A stretch of DNA of 64,000 bases from Streptomyces sp. NBC_01260 (GTDB lineage Bacteria > Actinomycetota > Actinomycetes > Streptomycetales > Streptomycetaceae). Below the pieces are notes generated by a model that was not told the origin of the DNA, did no database searches, and saw only the letters and a program-made list of their open reading frames with translations. Shown here one piece after another: positions 26,773-33,662 of this stretch. The stretch lies in assembly GCF_036226405.1 (NCBI RefSeq), contig NZ_CP108464.1:2666001-2730000 (forward strand), read 5' to 3'. Within the stretch, counting starts at the first letter, position 1, and every line of letters starts with the position of its first letter. The position numbers and the translations under genes were made by a program.

Positions 26773-26890
26773 GGATCTCTGCTTTCTCGTACGGGGTTCG
26801 GGCGCAGGACACGGCGGCAGCGCGGAAACACCTCGGTCCCGCACGGTGACGAGCCGTACGGGACCGGGGTGACGCACGTGCCGGACGCTG

Positions 26891-27211
26891 CTACTGGTTC
26901 TGCGGCGGCAGCGCTGCGATGAACGCGTGGTCGCGCTCGATCAGACCCAGCTTGGAAGCACCACCCGGCGAACCGAGGTCGTCGAAGAACTCGACGTTCG
27001 CCTTGTAGTAGTCCTTCCACTCCTCCGGGGTGTCGTCCTCGTAGAAGATCGCCTCGACCGGGCACACCGGCTCGCAGGCTCCACAGTCGACGCACTCGTC
27101 CGGGTGGATGTACAAGGACCGCTGGCCCTCATAGATACAGTCGACGGGGCACTCTTCGATGCAGGCCTTGTCCTTTACGTCGACACAAGGCTGCGCGATG
27201 ACGTAGGTCAC
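26891..27211 (-). CDS. fdxA: Seven-iron (3Fe-4S/4Fe-4S) ferredoxin
   Basis: 106 residues from GTG 27211 with GAGGAAC upstream. The N-terminal half has C-x7-C (PCVDVKDKACIEECPVDCIY) for the 3Fe-4S cluster and the second motif CVDCGACEPVCPVEAI for 4Fe-4S, giving the FdxA pattern. The C-terminal extension (YYKANVEFFDDLGSPGGASK) is standard. It is an electron carrier, e.g. to cytochromes P450. Co-oriented with dapC. Confidence 0.94.
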   Translation of the reverse strand: MTYVIAQPCVDVKDKACIEECPVDCIYEGQRSLYIHPDECVDCGACEPVCPVEAIFYEDDTPEEWKDYYKANVEFFDDLGSPGGASKLGLIERDHAFIAALPPQNQ

Positions 27212-27328
27212 GCTGTCGTTCCTCCTCGGTAGGGCGTTGGCTCTCGCGCGGGAGCGCGGCGTCGTCGATGCCCGCATCTAGTATCTCCGTTCCCGGGCAC
27301 GATCCGAACAGGAGGGGCGGACAGAGCT

Positions 27329-28330
27329 GTGGAATTCACCATCGGCGGACGGCTGGAGATCCGGATCACACCGGCTGACGTGGGCAAACGGGTCTCGGTC
27401 CGGCGCCTGCTCCAGGACGGTCCGCAGGGCCCGAAATTCACTGACACGGTTGGTGTTCTCACATCGTGGGACAACGGTGTGGTGTCCGTCACACCAAAGA
27501 GCGGTGAATCCGTCCGCATCCTGGAATCGTCCCTGGTGGCGGGCAAGACCGTACCGTCCGCGCCTCCCCGCCGGCGCGGCCCGGCGGCCTCCTTCGGTGA
27601 ACTCGCCGCGGTGTGCGCGCGGGCCTGGCAGCCGGTGGAGAGCGAGCCGCTCGGCGACTGGCTGCTGCGCGCCGCCGGAGGGTTCACCCGGCGCGCCAAC
27701 TCCGTACTGCCGCTCGGCGATCCGGGCGTTCCGCTCGACGCCGCGCTCGCACGGGTGCGGCAGTGGTACGCGGAGCGGGAGCTGCCCGCCCGCATCCAGA
27801 CCGCGACCGGCGCCGAGGGCACCCAGGAGGAGCTGTGCGCGGCGCTGGAGGAGCGCGGGTGGCGGCGCGAGGTGACGGCGCAGGTGCGGATCGCGGCGCT
27901 GGCCCCGATCGGCGATCTGGCGGCCGAGGTGTCGCGGGTGCGGCTGAGCCGTACGGCGGAACCGGCGTGGCTCGCCCGCTACCAGCGCTTCGAGACCCCG
28001 GGCCCCGAGGTGCCGGCGGTGCTGGGCAGCGGTCCATCGGTGTGGTTCGCGACCGTGCCGGGTGACGCCGGGGACGCCGCGCCCGCCGCGATCGGGCGGT
28101 GCGTGGTCGACGGGCGGTGGGCCGGGTTCATGGCCGTCGAGGTGGCTCCGGAGCACCGGCGCCGGGGCCTTGCCACCGCCGTGATGACCGCGCTGGCCCG
28201 GCAGGCGATGGACGAGGGCGCGTCGGCGTCCTGGCTCCAGGTGGAGGCGGAGAACGAGGGCGCCCGTGCGCTGTACGACGGGATGGGGTTCTCGACCCAT
28301 CACCGCTACCACCACTTCCGGCCGGCGTAG
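27329..28330 (+). CDS. GNAT-family N-acetyltransferase with N-terminal extension
   Basis: 333 residues, GTG start at 27329. The first 85 residues form an SH3-like beta domain (EIRITPADVGKRVSVRRL), and the C-terminal GNAT domain has the acetyl-CoA site VEVAPEHRRRGLATAVM and the family ending ENEGARALYDGMGF. Actinobacterial proteins of this layout are adjacent to fdxA/dapC. Substrate unknown. It runs into the SirB1-like gene four bases later, so they are one operon. Confidence 0.85.
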   Translation: MEFTIGGRLEIRITPADVGKRVSVRRLLQDGPQGPKFTDTVGVLTSWDNGVVSVTPKSGESVRILESSLVAGKTVPSAPPRRRGPAASFGELAAVCARAWQPVESEPLGDWLLRAAGGFTRRANSVLPLGDPGVPLDAALARVRQWYAERELPARIQTATGAEGTQEELCAALEERGWRREVTAQVRIAALAPIGDLAAEVSRVRLSRTAEPAWLARYQRFETPGPEVPAVLGSGPSVWFATVPGDAGDAAPAAIGRCVVDGRWAGFMAVEVAPEHRRRGLATAVMTALARQAMDEGASASWLQVEAENEGARALYDGMGFSTHHRYHHFRPA

Positions 28331-28334
28331 CCCG

Positions 28335-29174
28335 GTGGCTCCCGAGAGGCACGACAGGGAAGAGATCCGCCGCCGGTTCGCCGCTCAGGCGCGGGCCGAG
28401 CGGCCGGACCTGGCGCTGCTCTGCCTGCTGCTGGGCGCGGAGGCGGATCCCGCGCTGGACGCGAACGGTACGGACGCGGCGCAGATCGAGCTGGACCGGC
28501 TCGCCGGCCTGCTCCCGTACGGGCTGCGCGGCGGCCGCGCCTGGGCGTCCGCGCTGGCCGAACTGCTCGGTGAGCGGTGCGGGTTCGAGGGCTCGTCGGC
28601 GGACTACCAGCGCCTTGAGGCCTCGCTGCTGCACGAGGTGCTGCGGCGCCGTCGCGGGCTGCCGATCCTGCTGTCGGTGGTGTGGATCGAGGTGGCCCGG
28701 CGGGCGGGCGCTCCGGTGTACGGGGTGGCGCTGCCGGGCCATTTCGTGGTCGGTTTCGGCGATCCGGAGGAGCGGGTGCTGGCCGATCCGTTCGCCGGTG
28801 GCCGTCCGCTGTCGGGCCAGGACGCGGAACTGCTGGTGGCGGGCGCGACCGGGGAACCGCTCGATGCGTCGATGCTGGTGCCCGCGCAGCCGCTGGAGAC
28901 GGTGCTGCGCATCCTGAACAACATCCGGGCCTGGGCGGCGGTCCGCCCGGAGCGGACGGACGTGGCGCTGTGGGCGGTGGAACTGTCCCTCCTGCTGCCG
29001 TCGCACCCGGCCCGGCTGCGGTACGAACGGGCCCAGCTGCTGGTCCGAAGCGGGGAGTTCCTGCGCGGGGCGGCGGAGATGGAGGAGTACGCGGACGTGG
29101 TCGCGGACGTCGAGCCGTCGGCCGCGGAGGCGGTCCGGCGCAGCGCACGGGCGGCCCGGGCCCGGCTGAACTGA
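28335..29174 (+). CDS. SirB1/transglutaminase-like family protein
   Basis: 279 residues from GTG 28335, four bases after the acetyltransferase stop. The pattern RRRGLPILLSVVWIEVARRAG, VYGVALPGHFVVGFG and LADPFAGGRPLS is the SirB1 N-terminal domain, a transglutaminase/protease-like fold. The usual catalytic Cys is not obvious; the His (PGHF) and Asp (ADPF) are kept. C-terminal helices look TPR-like (HPARLRYERAQLLVRSG). Biochemical role unknown. Confidence 0.83.
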   Translation: MAPERHDREEIRRRFAAQARAERPDLALLCLLLGAEADPALDANGTDAAQIELDRLAGLLPYGLRGGRAWASALAELLGERCGFEGSSADYQRLEASLLHEVLRRRRGLPILLSVVWIEVARRAGAPVYGVALPGHFVVGFGDPEERVLADPFAGGRPLSGQDAELLVAGATGEPLDASMLVPAQPLETVLRILNNIRAWAAVRPERTDVALWAVELSLLLPSHPARLRYERAQLLVRSGEFLRGAAEMEEYADVVADVEPSAAEAVRRSARAARARLN

Positions 29175-29198
29175 GCCGGACCCGGGGCCGCCCCGCCC

Positions 29199-31214
29199 TC
29201 ACTCGCCGGACGGGCCCGGCCCCCTCAGCGCCGTACGCAGCAGGTACTCCTTCCGGTTGAGCGGATCGCGGTCGGTGCGGGACCGCCGCGGGAGGCTGCC
29301 GATGACCGGCCGGTGGGATGCGAACGCGGACTCCAGCACTCCTTCGCCCCGGGTCAGCGACGGGAGCCGTTGCTGTAGTTCGTGCACCCTGGCCACCGGG
29401 ATCTCGCCCTCCAGCACGCAGAGCGCGCCGTCCACGGACGGGGGCCCCGGGACGGCCGTCAGGTGGGCGAGGACCGGCAGGAGCGGGCCGAGCGCGTCCG
29501 CGGGGAGTTCCAGCCGGAACCGGTGCATCGGCTCGTACACCGTGGTGCCGGCCTGCTGGAGCGCGGCCATCAGGACCAGCGGGGTCAGATTGCGGAAGTC
29601 CCCGGCGGTGCTCGACATGGTCTTGTCGAAGGTGGCGTGCGAGTGGCTCTGGCGCGGCCAGTACCCGGAGTGCGTCATGGTGACCGTGCAGTCGGTCACC
29701 CGCCATCCGTACAGGCCCTGTCCGAGCGTTTCGAGGACGGTCTCCTCGACCGCTCTCATCAGGGAGTACGGCATGGAGCCGAGCTCCACCTCCAGCCGGT
29801 AGTCCACCCCGCTGCCGATCGGGGCGGGGTCGACGCGCAGGCCGACCGTCGCCAGAAAGGGATTGTCGTCCTTGTCGATGATCTCGAATGCGGCGCCGGT
29901 GCCCGACGGCCGTTCCAGACAGATGGTCGTGGTTTCTCGGAAGGTGACGTCGATACCGAACTCCTCCGCGAGCGTCGCCTCGATGACTTCCTTCTGCACT
30001 TCGCCGTAGAGCGATACGGACACTTCCTTGCGGATGTCGTCCTGGCGCAGATTGATCAGCGGATCCTGCTCGGCGAGTTGCGCGAGGGCGAAATGCAGTT
30101 CGCCCCTGGGGACGTGCGGGGCGGGGACCACCACGGATTCCAGTGTCGGCGGGGCGAAATGGTGCTCCGCCGCTTTCCGTGCGACACCGACCGCATCACC
30201 GATCCGAATGCCCGTGAGCCCCCGGAGCTTCGCGATCCGCCCCGGCCCGACCGATGCGCCGCGGATGTCCGAACCGTGCGCGAAGACGTCGATCCCGGTC
30301 ACCTTGCCCTCGCCCGCGGCCGCCGGCCTCTTCCCGAACGGCAGCCGGTCGCGGGTCCGTACGGTCCCCGAGAACATCCGGACGTACGCGAGGGATTCGC
30401 CCGCCGGGCCGCGTTCGGCCTTGAAGACCGTGCCCGACACCGGCCCGTCCGCATCGCCCTGCGCCGCGGGCAGCAGCTCCTTGATGCCGCTGGTCAGCGC
30501 GGCGATTCCGGCGCCCGTCACGGCCGAGCCGAAGTACACCGGATGGACGAGCGCCCGCCCGGTCTGCACCGCCAGCTCCTCGTGCAGCCGGGTGTGCGCG
30601 ATCGGCTCCCCGCCCTCGACGTACGCGGCCAGCAGGGCGTCGTCGTGCACGGTGAGCAGGTCCGTCAGCCGGTCGGTGAGCCGGTGGTCGTCGGCCGCGT
30701 AGGACGGGCAGTGCGCGTCGCGGGTGCCGAGACCGGTGACGGCCGGTCCCATCGCGACGGCGTTCGGCGTGAGCTTCGCCGCGATGTTGCGCAGCACCTG
30801 CTCGTACCGGGCGCCGGCGCGGTCGGTCTTGTTCACGAAGACGAGCGTCGGAATGCGCAGCCGCTGGAGCGTCCGCATCAGGACCCGGGTCTGCGCCTGT
30901 ACGCCCTCCACGGCGGAGATGACCAGCACGGCGCCGTCGAGCACGCTCAGCACCCGCTCCACCTCGGCGATGAAGTCCGGGTGACCGGGGGTGTCGATCA
31001 GATTGACGGTGACGTCGTCGATGTCGAACGAGACGACCGCCGACTTGATCGTGATGCCGCGTCGCCGTTCGAGGGCGAGGGAATCGGTCTGCGTGTTCCC
31101 GTCATCCACACGGCCCAGCTCGTCGATGATTCCGGCGGTGTGGAGAAGCCGCTCCGTCAGGCTTGTCTTACCGGCGTCGACATGCGCCAGAATGCCAAGA
31201 TTCAGCGTGTGCAC
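29199..31214 (-). CDS. Tetracycline resistance ribosomal protection protein (OtrA/TetM family)
   Basis: 671 residues from GTG 31214 (GGAG lies five bases upstream). An EF-G-like GTPase: G1 AHVDAGKTSLTERLL, switch RRRGITIKSAVVSF, G3 DTPGHPDF, G4 NKTD. Domains II-V follow, ending with PLNRKEYLLRTALRG. This class displaces tetracycline from the ribosome. Length matches Otr(A) (about 660). No tetracycline biosynthetic genes or efflux partner are near, so it may be intrinsic resistance or a ribosome-rescue GTPase. An overlapping leader ORF may control it. Confidence 0.87.
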   Translation of the reverse strand: MHTLNLGILAHVDAGKTSLTERLLHTAGIIDELGRVDDGNTQTDSLALERRRGITIKSAVVSFDIDDVTVNLIDTPGHPDFIAEVERVLSVLDGAVLVISAVEGVQAQTRVLMRTLQRLRIPTLVFVNKTDRAGARYEQVLRNIAAKLTPNAVAMGPAVTGLGTRDAHCPSYAADDHRLTDRLTDLLTVHDDALLAAYVEGGEPIAHTRLHEELAVQTGRALVHPVYFGSAVTGAGIAALTSGIKELLPAAQGDADGPVSGTVFKAERGPAGESLAYVRMFSGTVRTRDRLPFGKRPAAAGEGKVTGIDVFAHGSDIRGASVGPGRIAKLRGLTGIRIGDAVGVARKAAEHHFAPPTLESVVVPAPHVPRGELHFALAQLAEQDPLINLRQDDIRKEVSVSLYGEVQKEVIEATLAEEFGIDVTFRETTTICLERPSGTGAAFEIIDKDDNPFLATVGLRVDPAPIGSGVDYRLEVELGSMPYSLMRAVEETVLETLGQGLYGWRVTDCTVTMTHSGYWPRQSHSHATFDKTMSSTAGDFRNLTPLVLMAALQQAGTTVYEPMHRFRLELPADALGPLLPVLAHLTAVPGPPSVDGALCVLEGEIPVARVHELQQRLPSLTRGEGVLESAFASHRPVIGSLPRRSRTDRDPLNRKEYLLRTALRGPGPSGE

Positions 31215-31278
31215 AGAACTCCATGTTCTCAGGGGTGGGGTGAATTCCCGTCTGAACGAACATGTGAGATCGGCGCAT
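31168..31278 (-). CDS. Possible 36-aa leader peptide overlapping the ribosomal protection gene
   Basis: ATG 31278 has a good Shine-Dalgarno (CAGGAG, seven bases away). The frame reads MRRSHMFVQTGIHPTPENME and ends at 31168, 47 bases past the GTG start of the resistance gene, in another frame. No comparably strong site precedes the GTG itself. Leader peptides regulate tet(M)-type genes in other bacteria. This one is an inference from position and RBS strength. Confidence 0.4.
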   Translation of the reverse strand: MRRSHMFVQTGIHPTPENMEFCAHAESWHSGACRRR

Positions 31279-31617
31279 CGATATCTCCTGGTCCTGTAGG
31301 TCGTTGCGGCCAGTACAGCAGCGGGCCGGCCGGCGGTGCAAGCGAGTTTCGGGGCGCCGGGACGGCCGGAACGGGAGGAGACCGCGTCGGCTGACGGGCG
31401 CTCCGGAGAACCCAAACATCGCTTCGGCGCGGCGTGCCGCCCAACGGGTGAATATCCGTTCTTCGCCACTCGATGAGCCCATGCCGTAGCTCCAATGCGG
31501 GACTCTCCGATGGCGCGCCGAGGAGTTCCGGCTGACGGTGGATCACGTAGCTACTGCGCCACCCTGAGTCGACACTCTGTCACTCTTCGCAGTTGCGACG
31601 AAAGGAAATGTGTTCAG

Positions 31618-32601
31618 ATGCGCTCTGCCCGCACGCTGTTCGCCTCGGCCGCCGCCATGGCGGTCCTCACGATCACCGCTCCCTCCGCCTACGCCATGAC
31701 CATGGCCGGCGACGGGGAGCACGACAACGGCTCCTCCTCCCGCAGCGAGGACCGCGGCAGGTCCGACGAAGGTGGCAAGCACAACGACGAGGGCCGCGGC
31801 CGGTCCGACGAAGGCGGCCGGGGCGACCGTGACCGGGGCGACCGCGACCGTGGTGACCGCGGCGACGAGGGCGGCCGGGGCGACAAGGGCGGCCGGGGCG
31901 ACGAGGGCCGCGACAGGCCCCGCGGCGGCATTCACGCCGGTGGCGGCGCGCTCGCGATGACGGTCGCCAAGGTGCGGGCCGGCAATGACGACGAGGGCGG
32001 CCGGGGTGACGAGGGTGGCCGCGGCGACCGCGGCGACGAGGGCGGCCGGGGCGACCGTGGTGACGAGGGCGGTCGCGGCGACCGTGGTGACGAGGGCGGC
32101 CGTGGTGGCCGTGGTGACGAGGGCGGCCGTGGTGGCCGTGGTGACGAGGGCGGTCGCGGCGACCGTGGTGACGAGGGCGGTCGCGGCGACCGTGGCGACC
32201 GCGGCGACCGCGGCGACCGTGGTGACCGTGGTGACCGTGGTGACCGCGGCGACCGCGGCGACCGCGAGAAGCCCCGCGGCGGCGTTCACGCCGGTGGCGG
32301 CGCGCTCGCGATGATGGTCGCCAAGGAGTGGCAGCCCGGCAACGACGAGGGCGGCCGGGGCGACGAGGGTGGCCGCGGCGACCGCGGCGACGAGGGCGGC
32401 CGGGGCGACAAGGGCGGCCGGGGCGACGAGGGTGGCCGCGGCGACCGCGAGAAGCCGCGTGGCGGCATGCACACTGGTGGCGGCGCGCTGGCCACGACCG
32501 GCAACGGTCTGGCCGCCGGTTCGCTCCTGCTCCTCGGTGGTGTCGGGGTCGGCGCGTACAAGCTGCGCCGTCGTCAGGCGACGGGCGGCGCGATGGCCTG
32601 A
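31618..32601 (+). CDS. Cell-wall-anchored Gly/Asp/Arg-repeat protein with LATTG sorting signal
   Basis: 327 residues from ATG 31618 behind AAAGGAAA. A signal peptide (LFASAAAMAVLTITAPSAYA) precedes low-complexity repeats built from RGD-type units (GGRGDEGGRGDRGDEG). The C-terminus is a sortase substrate: LATTG, then hydrophobic AAGSLLLLGGVGVGAY and KLRRRQ. LAxTG is the pentapeptide used by Streptomyces class E sortases. Two internal blocks repeat the surroundings of this signal (HAGGGALAM). The next gene is a sortase. Function unknown; probably an extended hydrophilic surface filament. Confidence 0.82.
   Translation: MRSARTLFASAAAMAVLTITAPSAYAMTMAGDGEHDNGSSSRSEDRGRSDEGGKHNDEGRGRSDEGGRGDRDRGDRDRGDRGDEGGRGDKGGRGDEGRDRPRGGIHAGGGALAMTVAKVRAGNDDEGGRGDEGGRGDRGDEGGRGDRGDEGGRGDRGDEGGRGGRGDEGGRGGRGDEGGRGDRGDEGGRGDRGDRGDRGDRGDRGDRGDRGDRGDREKPRGGVHAGGGALAMMVAKEWQPGNDEGGRGDEGGRGDRGDEGGRGDKGGRGDEGGRGDREKPRGGMHTGGGALATTGNGLAAGSLLLLGGVGVGAYKLRRRQATGGAMA
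31800..32470 (+). repeat. Tandem low-complexity repeat array within the surface protein gene
   Basis: Degenerate repeats of GGCGACCGTGGTGACGAG-like units, about 9 to 24 bases long, split into three blocks by two copies of a CCCCGCGGCGG...HAGGGALA-coding segment (about 31918-31980 and 32271-32330; a third precedes LATTG near 32454). About thirty RGD tripeptides are encoded. Such arrays are prone to slippage and length variation. Confidence 0.8.
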
Positions 32602-32623
32602 CCAGGCCGCACCACTCCACTGT

Positions 32624-32655
32624 CGCGGCCGCCGTCCCTCAGGACGGCGGCCGCG
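32624..32655 (+). terminator. Hairpin between surface protein and sortase genes
   Basis: A perfect 14-bp stem (CGCGGCCGCCGTCC and its complement) with a CTCA loop, 23 bases after the surface-protein stop. It may terminate or attenuate read-through into the sortase gene. Confidence 0.75.
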
Positions 32656-32717
32656 GCGCCTTCGTTTCCTCCGCGTCCTCCCGCGTCCCACGCCCCGCAG
32701 ACGAAAGGCACGCTCCC

Positions 32718-33464
32718 ATGACCGCCCCGCAGTCGCCCGGTTCCTCCTCCTCCCAGGCTGCCTCCGACACTGTCAAGCTCCGCCGCGCCCTGCTCTGGCC
32801 CGCCGCGACGGCCGGGCTCGGCATGCTCCTGATCTACAACTCGATCGGTTCCCCGGCCGATGACAAACCTCCGGCCCCACCAGCGGCCGCCGCACCCGCC
32901 GCACCACCGGCCGCGCCCGCCGCACCACCGGCCGCACCCGCCGCGCCGCCGGCCGCCGTCATCCCGAAGCAGGCCGCCCCGAGCGCCTCCCCCGCCCTGC
33001 CCCGCTCCGAACCGAAGCGGCTGAAGATCCCGGCCATCGCGGTGGACGCGCCCTTCACGCCACTGTCCATCGGGGCCTCGGGCCGGCTGGACGCCCCGCC
33101 GACAGGCGACCGGAACCTGGTCGGCTGGTTCAAGGACGGAGCCACGCCCGGTGAGCGCGGGGCGGCGATCGTGGCGGGCCACGTCGACACGACGACCGGG
33201 CCGGCGGTCTTCCTTCAGCTGCGGTTCCTGCAGCCCGGGGCGACGGTCGACATCACGCGTACAAACGGCTCGGTGGCCACGTTCAAGGTCGACTCCGTCG
33301 AGACGTTCAGCAAGGCGAACTTCCCCGACAAGCGGGTGTACGCCGACACCTCGGACGCCCAACTGCGCCTGATCACCTGTGGCGGCAACTACGACAAGAA
33401 GGCCAAGGACTACGAGGACAACGTGGTCGTCTTCGCGCACCTCGACTCGTCCAAGCAGGACTGA
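32718..33464 (+). CDS. Sortase, class F-like
   Basis: 248 residues from ATG 32718. N-terminal membrane anchor (LLWPAATAGLGMLLIYNS), then a Pro/Ala linker of about 60 residues and the sortase beta-barrel: LKIPAIAVDAPFTPL, catalytic His in AIVAGHVDT and catalytic Cys in RLITCGGNYD. The Cys context (LITCGG) is that of class F rather than class E. I could not place the catalytic Arg with confidence (YEDNVVVFAHL follows). It is expected to anchor the adjacent LATTG protein to peptidoglycan. Confidence 0.88.
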   Translation: MTAPQSPGSSSSQAASDTVKLRRALLWPAATAGLGMLLIYNSIGSPADDKPPAPPAAAAPAAPPAAPAAPPAAPAAPPAAVIPKQAAPSASPALPRSEPKRLKIPAIAVDAPFTPLSIGASGRLDAPPTGDRNLVGWFKDGATPGERGAAIVAGHVDTTTGPAVFLQLRFLQPGATVDITRTNGSVATFKVDSVETFSKANFPDKRVYADTSDAQLRLITCGGNYDKKAKDYEDNVVVFAHLDSSKQD

Positions 33465-33514
33465 GCCGGTCGGATGCGCCGGAAAACACCGCGCGCCGGG
33501 CAGCACCCCGCTGC

Positions 33515-33520
33515 TAGCGT
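33515..33520 (+). promoter_or_regulatory. -10 element for a leaderless leader-peptide transcript
   Basis: TAGCGT at 33515-33520 fits TANNNT. The predicted start point, about seven bases on, coincides with the A of the leader-peptide ATG at 33528. A clear -35 is not seen. Such leaderless promoters are common in actinobacteria. Confidence 0.45.
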
Positions 33521-33527
33521 CCCCCGC

Positions 33528-33578
33528 ATGAAGCGCGCCGCTATGACGACGACGCCGGAGAGTGTCCCGGCGCGCTGA
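33528..33578 (+). CDS. Threonine-rich attenuator leader peptide (16 aa)
   Basis: A 16-codon ORF reads MKRAAMTTTPESVPAR with three consecutive ACG threonine codons at 33546-33554, and lies just upstream of a threonyl-tRNA synthetase-like gene and of a perfect terminator hairpin. GCGCGCCG (33533-33540) pairs with CGGCGCGC (33568-33575), placing the Thr codons in the loop. CCCGG at 33566-33570 can alternatively pair with CCGGG inside the terminator at 33599-33603. This is the classic layout of ribosome-mediated transcription attenuation. Regulation is inferred; the elements are visible. Confidence 0.65.
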   Translation: MKRAAMTTTPESVPAR

Positions 33579-33592
33579 CTGCTGAACAGTCC

Positions 33593-33622
33593 GAAGCCCC
33601 GGGGCGAGTGCCCCGGGGCTTC
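33593..33622 (+). terminator. Attenuator terminator upstream of the ThrRS-like gene
   Basis: A perfect 13-bp stem (GAAGCCCCGGGGC, complement GCCCCGGGGCTTC) with GAGT loop, followed by TGCTTGCGG. It is 14 bases after the leader-peptide stop and 40 before the synthetase start, so it would cut off that gene unless disrupted. Confidence 0.75.
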
Positions 33623-33662
33623 TGCTTGCGGTGACTCGCCCCTCGTACGCGAGGAGACCGCC

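Noticed and set aside
29199..31214. EF-G (fusA) or EF-G2
   Set aside because: The P-loop AHVDAGKTS, the length of 671 and the terminal sequence fit ribosomal protection proteins better.
31800..32470. CRISPR-like array
   Set aside because: The repeats are in frame, coding, short and contiguous, without unique spacers or cas genes.
31800..32470. Integrin-binding adhesin because of many RGD tripeptides
   Set aside because: RGD arises from Gly/Arg/Asp low-complexity repeats in a soil bacterium; no host context.
33528..33662. T-box riboswitch upstream of the ThrRS-like gene
   Set aside because: No T-box core (GGTGGNACCGCG-like) or specifier stem is present; the leader-peptide attenuator explains the region better.
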